Source: a virus. From it: 62,762 nt of DNA. Every line of letters starts with the position of its first letter. Position 1 is the first letter of the stretch. A program made the translations under genes and the position numbers. The stretch is from IMG/VR virus record IMGVR_UViG_3300020370_000005, positions 1 through 62,762 of that record. One strand, written 5' to 3'. Below the pieces are notes generated by a model. The model searched no databases. It was not told the origin of the DNA and saw only the letters and a list, made by a program, of their open reading frames with translations. Below, in pieces: positions 58,301 to 62,762 of the stretch.

Positions 58301-58437
58301 CTTCTGGCACCACAGGTGTTGTTACTGCTCTGGGAACTAACCAGATAACTGTTGATAATGTTGACGGATTCTTTAAGAAAGGAGAAGTCGTCAGTGCAAA
58401 TGATGTTACTACACTCACTATATCTTCATTCTCCTGA
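52369..58437 (+). CDS. Long tail fibre protein with Mtd-like N-terminus
   Basis: A 2,022-aa protein. Residues 1-50 (IQLRRGNGQEWQNSNPILA, then GRFKIGDGVTPWNTL) match the N-terminal attachment module of Mtd and many fibres. The shaft is made of repeats: two copies of a block with TLDDPIIT and KDRGVEFRYYD (near 558-654 and 1236-1324), several TINDSL/DKFTVDTDNGNT units (about 898-1224), and three TEGSTNLF units from residue 1612. GxGY modules (1821-1951) and a TSG module (1963-2022) close the chain. Its place just before gene 13 corresponds to the T4 gene 12/wac region. The receptor-binding tip is not obvious. Confidence 0.8.
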   Translation: MANRIQLRRGNGQEWQNSNPILAQGELGIELDTGRFKIGDGVTPWNTLRYERPIESTSNTANTLVQRDNDGNFSAATITATIIGNASTASRLASSRQIQLIGDVGGSQIFDGSENISISAALDLLSSLPHHDNTETSNGTYTKVTVDAKGRVTNASNPTTLADYNLNGTVEGSSAQAYDLDLVALAGLTTTGFISRTASNTMATRTITGTAGKINVNNGGGLAGNPTLDLATTTVVDGDYNTESLTSVSGVGSNSEPFGTETVNAVKFSVDDRGRLTSATNVPIATATQGTTAAAYNAGTTYVRGDQITNATKLYQAIAGIAAGAGAPTHSDTSDAGSWRHLGAAASPQKGLASFDQEDFDVTAGGHVTMALGSIDNDQLQNSRVSFADGNTKEDFDLDQELTATTGYRGFNYLNYVKVNDTSGNLLFGANNTGDSGAGEVDINARLYFSDADITFDGTAAQTLDKTGDGNLTFQTTQDSSSARTLSILATNAGTGTSGVVVTAEDSVAITASDAAGKVQVEAMYFQGDYIASSAATMILDPGDDRAVAGKVQIMGDLQVDGTTTTINSTITTLDDPIITLGGDTAPGSDDNKDRGVEFRYYDASAKVGFFGYDDSAADLGGHTGAFTFLYDATNTSEVFSGTDAGIVAGNLKLTTNTNSTSNTTGDLVVAGGVGIGDDVNIGGLLDVDGTFRANSTSRFDDNIVFQGASKTLELKNGSGTTKTTLHTTTGNVDIGGVLNQTGNIDAAANLNVAGLVYLESTDNPDIVSGAPHTIQNSDYGALRVDGGGYFEKDVLFNGDIYLNGDFNQQEDATENYGLRNYLSVRYKLRAGSVGVYTPSYSNHNTSNLRVFGGAGVNTTLHVGATGAGQGLFVGKKNSGDTVKFSVDGPSGNVDTSGTLVVAGQTTINDSLIINAANEEFAIQNGSGTDKFTVDTDNGNTVIQGTVNIEGVTDIDNDFAVRNSTTDKFKVTASNGNTNIEGTLTADGHTELNSTLNVDSNTTIGGTLEVTNNSEFNGTVDVDNDFAVRSGTTDKFTVASSSGNTATDGTLVVAGQTTINDSLIVQSDNEVVNINNGSGTTKFSIDTDNGNTNIIGTLTVGDATQINDTLGVSNVVTFTRNTQQTLTGSYAADGAFQLTGGAAIGKNVAIGEGLRVYGGTELTGALDLNNSADISGALVTHDNVTITADNKEFAIQNGSAADKFTVDTDNGNTDIRGTLDVGGDVTAESNLTITGNLTVNGTTTTVNSTVTTLDDPIITVGGDTAPASNDGKDRGVEFRYYDGSAKIGFFGYDRSSSQFAFLTDSTNTSEVHAGTDGSLRAGSLNLTAAGTALDVDNDANIDGALTVDGQIVSNKSTGAPFSIASTTKVNNLNVDLLDGMTTASANTASTVVNRDGSGDFAANQITAASAAGAGAGFLGNATTADAWKTARTLTVDGVVNGSVSIDGSAAVTLTTTYDDADITALAAMSGTGYVVRTAANTYAQRTFAVTASSGITLTNADGVSGNTTINVASASTNAANNLVLRDASGDFAANIITAALVGNVTGTVSSIANHDTADLAEGTNLYYTDERVDDRVNALVVAGTGITKVYDDAAGTYTLTVTQADVNTDNVTEGSTNLFTTAARTRTHFTYGTGITHSSGTLSVTQSDINTDNVTEGSTNLFTTAARTRTHFTYGTGITHSSGTLSVTQADINTDNITEGSTNLFFTDARADARIAAADTDDLSEGSTNLYYTDARANARVAAATGANLDLSSKSTTNLSEGTNQYYTEARVQTKLDNAFEQLSAMLNNLATSTTLTLALSGDPTPGAVVTTGVSVGGGGGFTAGTGVATTGGTGSSLTVNTTVVGGAITAAVVNAGGSGYLISDTVTVTNPNAGKVLTLNLASLTGGSGYTTGTALATTGGSGSASLTVDITASAGAITNVTINNGGTGYAAAETITIVQAGGAGGTVATATVATNATLTLTDITTMEVGATVTGATSGTTGVVTALGTNQITVDNVDGFFKKGEVVSANDVTTLTISSFS
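57202..57462 (+). repeat. Codon-diverged tandem repeat in the fibre gene (43-codon period)
   Basis: Units start at 57202, 57331 and 57460. Over the first 35 codons units 1 and 2 encode the same peptide (beginning TEGSTNLFTTAARTRTHF) but by hand alignment differ in about 22 codons, all silently. Unit 3 continues the pattern with a changed second half. Confidence 0.85.
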
Positions 58438-58443
58438 TAACCA

Positions 58444-59250
58444 ATGTCAGCAACTAAACCCGCAACTAAAACAGAACTAAGAGATTATGCTCTTCGTCGT
58501 TTGGGATATCCAACGATTGACATCAACGTTGCCACAGCACAACTTGATGATCTTATTGAAGAGGCAATTGACTTCTATCAAGAGTATCACTATAACGGTA
58601 GTTACAAATCTTGGATTAAGATTGAAGTAACTGATGCCATTATTACTGCTGCGAAAGCAACTAGTCAACTTGGTTCTACTGCTTGGTACGAAGGTCAGGA
58701 ATTTGTTTCTCTTCCTCCTGGTGTAATGAGTGTTAATAGAGTGTTTACTCAGATTGGTGCTTCTAGTATTATTCCTGGAAATATTTTCAATATTAAATAT
58801 CAAATTTTCTTGAATGATATTTACTCAATGACTCATGGTCAGATCCTTCATTATTATATGACTTCTCAATATCTTGAGACTTTGGATTGGGTTACAAATA
58901 ACAATGGTGCTCGTAGGATTAGATTCAATGAACATCAAGCAAGACTGTATGTCGATTTTGATTGGGATGAATTACAAGCAGGGGATTTTCTTTTAGTTGA
59001 AACATTAATGCGTCAAGATCCTGAAACTTATACAGCAATGTATAATGACAACTGGTTGAAGGATTATGTGGAAGCATTATTCCAACAACAGTGGGGTCGT
59101 AACTTAAGCAAATATGATGGTATTCAAATGTTGGGTGGTGTAACACTTAATGGTCGTCAGATCCTTGAGGATGCATCTACTTTTAAAACAGATCTTGAAA
59201 AAACAGTTCGTGAAACATACGAAATTCCACCTCTTGACTTAATAGGATAA
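58444..59250 (+). CDS. 13: Neck protein gp13
   Basis: A 268-aa protein (T4 gp13: 309). The opening TKTELRDYALRRLGYPTIDI, the block EEAIDFYQEYHYNG and the segment SVNRVFTQIGASS are typical of cyanophage gp13. In T4 gp13 and gp14 form the neck that closes the filled head and accepts the tail. It starts seven bases after the fibre stop and is followed by gene 14 after one base. No Shine-Dalgarno visible. Confidence 0.92.
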   Translation: MSATKPATKTELRDYALRRLGYPTIDINVATAQLDDLIEEAIDFYQEYHYNGSYKSWIKIEVTDAIITAAKATSQLGSTAWYEGQEFVSLPPGVMSVNRVFTQIGASSIIPGNIFNIKYQIFLNDIYSMTHGQILHYYMTSQYLETLDWVTNNNGARRIRFNEHQARLYVDFDWDELQAGDFLLVETLMRQDPETYTAMYNDNWLKDYVEALFQQQWGRNLSKYDGIQMLGGVTLNGRQILEDASTFKTDLEKTVRETYEIPPLDLIG

Positions 59251-59251
59251 T

Positions 59252-60178
59252 ATGGCATTTACTAATACTCCAGCTTCAGATTTTGTTTTTAGAGATCATA
59301 CAGGTCTTCTAAAAGCAAATGGTTCTGCTCAGGAACAAACTTTTATAGAAAATTTAATTGTAGAGAGTATTGAAATATACGGTCAAGATATTTACTATAT
59401 GCCTAGAACATATGTCAATAGAGACACTATTTTAGGTGAAGTTGAGAATAGTAGATTTACACAAGCATTACAAGTTAGAGCATATGTTAATAATGTAGAA
59501 GGATGGGAAGGACAAGGAGAATTATTAAGTAAGTTTGGTGTTCGTATTGAAGACAAAACTACTTTTGTTTTCTCTAGAGAAAAATTTACATCTGCTGTAG
59601 ATGATAATGCAGTATTAAATGTTGAGGGTCGTCCTAATGAAGGTGATTTAATTTGGTTCCCTGCTACTAAGCATTTATTTGAGATTCAGTTTGTTGAGGC
59701 AGAAAGACCATTCTATCAGTTAGGAAAAGGTTTTGTTTGGGAATGTCAGTGTGAACTCTTCCAGTATGCAGACGAGGCACTCGATACTGGAGTTGCAGAG
59801 ATTGATGGTATTGAAGCAGCATTTGCTAATGCTATTACAGTCAACTTTGCTGCTGGTGGTACTGGTACATTCACAGTTGGTGAGGTAGTTGCTGGTGGTA
59901 CATCCAATGTAACTGCTGAAGTTAAGGCATGGAATGCTACTGATAGACAACTACAAGTGTACAACAGGTCTGGTATCTTTACTATTCCAGAAACTGTAAC
60001 TGGTCAAACTTCTGGTGCTGCCTGGACATCCGCATCCTATAACACACTAAATAACGTTAATACCGCTGACAGTATTGATACAAACTTTGGTTTTGAAACT
60101 GCTGATGACGATATTATCGATTTTACAGAAGGTAATCCCTTCGGTTCTGTTGGTTCCACTACTGATACTACAATCTGA
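59252..60178 (+). CDS. 14: Neck protein gp14
   Basis: A 308-aa protein (T4 gp14: 256). Residues 1-190 (EQTFIENLIVESIEIYG, then DIYYMPRTYVNRD) match gp14. The extra length is explained by an inserted TSG/WN module at about 194-263 (GTFTVGEVVAGGTSN, then VKAWNATDRQLQVYNRSG, then GQTSGAAW) that also occurs in gp8, the DUF4815 protein and the YHYH protein. gp14 binds gp13 at the neck. The stop overlaps gene 15 (TGATG). Confidence 0.92.
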   Translation: MAFTNTPASDFVFRDHTGLLKANGSAQEQTFIENLIVESIEIYGQDIYYMPRTYVNRDTILGEVENSRFTQALQVRAYVNNVEGWEGQGELLSKFGVRIEDKTTFVFSREKFTSAVDDNAVLNVEGRPNEGDLIWFPATKHLFEIQFVEAERPFYQLGKGFVWECQCELFQYADEALDTGVAEIDGIEAAFANAITVNFAAGGTGTFTVGEVVAGGTSNVTAEVKAWNATDRQLQVYNRSGIFTIPETVTGQTSGAAWTSASYNTLNNVNTADSIDTNFGFETADDDIIDFTEGNPFGSVGSTTDTTI

Positions 60179-60966
60179 TGTTAGGTACATATTCATATCA
60201 CGAAATTTTTAGAAGAACTGTTGTAGCGTTTGGTACGTTGTTCAACAACATTGAACTTCGTCGTTCAACTGAGGTACAGAAAGTTCCTCTGGCTTATGGT
60301 CCAAAGGAAAAGTTCTTAGCAAGATTGGATCAAGTACCCGATCCTACTAATAAAAGGGTGCAGATTACTTTACCAAGAATCTCTTTTGAGATTAATGGTA
60401 TTCAATATGATGCACAGAGAAAAGTTTCTCCAACTCAAAAAATTAAATTTCCTAAAGATAATGATGAGAATAGGACAGCATATATGCCTGTTCCTTATAA
60501 TCTCTCATTTGAATTAGCAATCATTTCTAAGAATCAGGAAGATGGTCTCCAGATTCTTGAACAGATTCTTCCTTTCTTTCAACCACATTTTAATCTAGCA
60601 GTTAAGTTAGTTCCTGAGGTGAGTGAAACAAAGGATGTTCCTGTTATTTTAAACAGTGTTGATTATGAAGATGATTATGAAAATAACTTTCAGACTCGTA
60701 GAGCAATCATCTACACTTTACAATTTACTGTAAAAACTTATCTATATGGTCCTGTTACCGATTCCAAGACTATCAAAAAAGTTATTACAGATTACTATAC
60801 CGATACAAATACAACTTCTGCACCAAGACAAGTTCGTTACACAGTTCAACCAGATCCTATTACAGCAGATGCTGATGATGATTTTGGATTTGGTATTGTC
60901 GATGAAGACTTTACAGATCAGAAGAAACGTAATCCTGTAAGTGGTGCTGACGAGACAATAACATGA
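60178..60966 (+). CDS. 15: Tail sheath stabilizer and completion protein gp15
   Basis: A 262-aa protein (T4 gp15: 272). The opening YSYHEIFRRTVVAFGTLFNN, the KFPKDNDENRTAYMPVPYNL segment and the QFTVKTYLYGPV strand are characteristic. gp15 caps the tail tube and sheath and joins the neck. It overlaps gene 14 by one base and gene 16 by four. Confidence 0.92.
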   Translation: MLGTYSYHEIFRRTVVAFGTLFNNIELRRSTEVQKVPLAYGPKEKFLARLDQVPDPTNKRVQITLPRISFEINGIQYDAQRKVSPTQKIKFPKDNDENRTAYMPVPYNLSFELAIISKNQEDGLQILEQILPFFQPHFNLAVKLVPEVSETKDVPVILNSVDYEDDYENNFQTRRAIIYTLQFTVKTYLYGPVTDSKTIKKVITDYYTDTNTTSAPRQVRYTVQPDPITADADDDFGFGIVDEDFTDQKKRNPVSGADETIT

Positions 60967-61394
60967 CAAATCCTTTTGATGGTCTCAATGATGCTTTTGG
61001 AGCAGAACCTTCTGAACTCCAAAAACATGTTGAGAAAGTAAAACCTTCATTGAAAAAATCTGAAGAAGGTGATGTAAAGCAAGACTATGATACTTCTCGT
61101 GCTGCGTTACATATGTTAGTGATGAAAGGACAGGAGGCAGTAGATGGAATACTTGACGTTGCGAGAGCAAGCGATCATCCTAGAGCTTATGAGGTTGCTG
61201 CGACAACAATTAAAAGTGTAGCAGATACTGCTGACAAACTCATTGACTTACAAAAGAAAATGAAGGAGTTAGATGCTGAAGATAAAAAGTCAGGACCATC
61301 AACGGTTAATAACACAATGTTTGTTGGTAGCACTGCGGATCTCCAAAAAATGTTAAAGAAACAAAAGGAGATAAATAATACTGACACGAAATAA
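60963..61394 (+). CDS. 16: Terminase small subunit gp16
   Basis: A 143-aa protein (T4 gp16: 164) with an acidic N-terminus and a helical core (ALHMLVMKGQEAVDGIL, then AYEVAATTIKSVADTADKL), followed by a TVNNTMFVGSTADL segment found in cyanophage gp16. It recognises phage DNA and stimulates the large subunit during packaging. The ATGA overlap with gene 15 fits coordinated expression. Confidence 0.9.
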   Translation: MTNPFDGLNDAFGAEPSELQKHVEKVKPSLKKSEEGDVKQDYDTSRAALHMLVMKGQEAVDGILDVARASDHPRAYEVAATTIKSVADTADKLIDLQKKMKELDAEDKKSGPSTVNNTMFVGSTADLQKMLKKQKEINNTDTK

Positions 61395-61400
61395 CAAGAC

Positions 61401-61940
61401 ATGACTGTTCTTAATGTATTAAGTACTAATTCAGTAGCCGCTGGTGCAACTGAATACCAAACAGTACAAACAGGATATTATAGAGTTGGTTCTACAGCAG
61501 GTGCTGCTACTGTTTCTTTTAATGGTGGTGCTGCAATAACTCTAGTACAGAATGAATTCATTCTTATCAAAGGTGGTAAACCTGGTCAAGCAAAAATAGT
61601 TAAAGCAATTGATGATTCAACTGCTGATTACTTTGTTGGTGAGCATCTTCAAGATTCATCTGCAAATCATCCATTCTCTGTGGGAGATTTTATTGCAATT
61701 ATAGATGACTCGACTTCTCCAGGAATTGATAGTAATTTCCTTTCTGCTGGCACTGCTGGTAAAAAGATTACTGCTATTTCAAGTATGAATAATAAATTAA
61801 CTACTGACGTAGATTCTTCTGGTGCTAGTGCTGATTATACTTGGTCATCTGGTCCTAAGGCAAGAATTTTACGTGCTGTTAAGATAACAGCTGCCACTAG
61901 TGCAGTTATTGTCGAAGAAGTACAAGTAGTAGGCGGTTAA
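61401..61940 (+). CDS. Putative virion structural protein
   Basis: A 179-aa beta-rich, Ser/Thr/Ala-rich protein (VLSTNSVAAGATEYQTVQTG, then GKPGQAKIVKAIDDSTADYF). Similar proteins lie near the terminase genes of T4-like cyanophages as I remember and have been called structural. It starts six bases after gene 16 and its stop is directly followed by the next ATG. Confidence 0.6.
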   Translation: MTVLNVLSTNSVAAGATEYQTVQTGYYRVGSTAGAATVSFNGGAAITLVQNEFILIKGGKPGQAKIVKAIDDSTADYFVGEHLQDSSANHPFSVGDFIAIIDDSTSPGIDSNFLSAGTAGKKITAISSMNNKLTTDVDSSGASADYTWSSGPKARILRAVKITAATSAVIVEEVQVVGG

Positions 61941-62627
61941 ATGGCTGAAGGTTTTAAGTCTGATATTCCACCCGCAATTAATCAAACCGCTAAGAAATAC
62001 ATTAGAGGTATGATGAAGGGTAAAAGACGTTGGTCTAAGTTATACGGCAAACGTGATAAGGAAGTCATGCATAAAACTGCTAATAAAATGGCACTTAAAG
62101 ATAATCTGAAAGTTATGTATTACAAAGATTTCATAAACTTGGTTGAAGGTAATCCTACTTCAAGGATGCTTTCAAAAGCAAAGTCTAAAACTACTGGAAA
62201 TATTTCTGCTGATCGGGGAACCGATGAAAAGAAAAATAGAGCAAGTAGGAAAAACCTTGAGAAAGATCTCAAGAAAAAGGGCATTGGTTACAAGAAGGGA
62301 GTCGGGGAATATAAATATTCATCAGGTGAAGGCACTGGACGTGAAGTCTCATACCAAACCTCTCCAGGTAAGGGAATGAGTAAGCGTCGCTTTGGTAAAG
62401 TTATGCGACGATTGGGTCGCAAACATGGACAGGAATCAGTAATCACAAAGAAAGCAGGTAAGTCTGCTAAACTGCATGATACTGAATCAAAAAAACCCTC
62501 TAAGTCTATAAGTGTAGGAAAGGCAAAACCAGGAAAGAATCCTTCTGGACAGGGAGAAACTTCTGGAACGAAAGTTAGAAAGGGAAAACTAGGTAAAACC
62601 AACAAACCATCATACCATTATGGATAA
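61941..62627 (+). CDS. Highly basic protein of unknown function
   Basis: A 228-aa protein with a strong excess of Lys and Arg (for example GMMKGKRRWSKLYGKRDKEV and KRRFGKVMRRLGRKHG). The C-terminal third is low-complexity (GKAKPGKNPSGQGETSG). The composition suggests nucleic-acid contact, such as internal head protein or packaging-associated protein, but I recognise no domain. It begins with TAAATG after the previous stop. Confidence 0.6.
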   Translation: MAEGFKSDIPPAINQTAKKYIRGMMKGKRRWSKLYGKRDKEVMHKTANKMALKDNLKVMYYKDFINLVEGNPTSRMLSKAKSKTTGNISADRGTDEKKNRASRKNLEKDLKKKGIGYKKGVGEYKYSSGEGTGREVSYQTSPGKGMSKRRFGKVMRRLGRKHGQESVITKKAGKSAKLHDTESKKPSKSISVGKAKPGKNPSGQGETSGTKVRKGKLGKTNKPSYHYG

Positions 62628-62762
62628 TATGAAATCGACTATTACAGAAAGGGGTGACTATTGGCATCCTGATCCTGAGAAGGATAAGAAGTTGGGTGGT
62701 CCTGGTGCAAATCAACGTGCTCGTGAAGACCGTGCTGCTGCATCTAAACCAAAGTCTGATCC
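62620..62762 (+). CDS. Start of a small hydrophilic protein (cut by window edge)
   Basis: Open frame from the ATG at 62620 (overlapping the previous stop) or 62629, reading TERGDYWHPDPEKDKKLGGPG then NQRAREDRAAASK. This opening resembles a short conserved cyanophage protein encoded near the terminase genes. The end lies outside the window. Confidence 0.6.
   Translation, partial: MDNMKSTITERGDYWHPDPEKDKKLGGPGANQRAREDRAAASKPKSD

Overview
The window looks like part of a T4-like cyanomyovirus genome (a Synechococcus/Prochlorococcus phage). The evidence is a recognisable T4-type virion gene order (PAAR tip, gp25, gp6, gp8, neck gp13-gp14, tail completion gp15, small terminase gp16), late promoters of the TATAAATA type, AT-rich codons, DUF4815 and YHYH structural proteins, and small genes of kinds I remember from marine cyanophages. 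These assignments rest on reading the translations; no database search was run. Every gene I accept is on the + strand.

Region 1 (1-5.1 kb) starts with the 3' end of an SF2 helicase, followed by about 17 very small genes in short operons. These operons are separated by a recurrent promoter cassette (TGTCAC, about 30 nt, TATAAT, then AAGTACATA). Three of the predicted transcripts start inside a 5'-terminal closing stem. Three start codons follow the motif CTTCTCAC instead of a Shine-Dalgarno sequence, and a hairpin with a U-tract at 2961-3011 exposes the exact complement of that motif in its loop. This is the best candidate here for an undescribed regulatory system.

Region 2 (5.1-7.0 kb) has two sigma70 promoters with exact consensus hexamers, an unknown small gene that may be leaderless, a 2OG-Fe(II) oxygenase and three more small genes, one with an AbrB-like fold.

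Region 3 (7.0-52.3 kb) is the late baseplate/tail cluster: a Cys-containing structural protein, a PAAR tip, a basic 48-aa protein, gp25, gp6, a single 7,752-codon gene, a cupredoxin-tailed fibre-like protein, a YHYH protein, gp8, a 2,522-aa DUF4815 protein, three small coiled-coil or acidic proteins, and a second 2OG-type oxygenase ending at a clear terminator. The giant gene sits where T4 has gene 7. It combines beta repeats, a YHYH domain, a propeller-like region, LamG-like and carbohydrate-binding-like domains, and a long repeat array.

Region 4 (52.3-62.8 kb) holds a 2,022-aa tail fibre with an Mtd-type N-terminus, then gp13, gp14, gp15, gp16, a virion protein, a very basic protein and the start of another gene. 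In T4 the large terminase gene follows gene 16.

Two short beta modules (a GxGY repeat and a TSGA/WN repeat) recur in many unrelated virion proteins, including gp8 and gp14, which suggests module shuffling across the particle. No tRNA, rRNA, CRISPR array, insertion sequence or integrase was seen. No gene-free stretch exceeds 300 bases.
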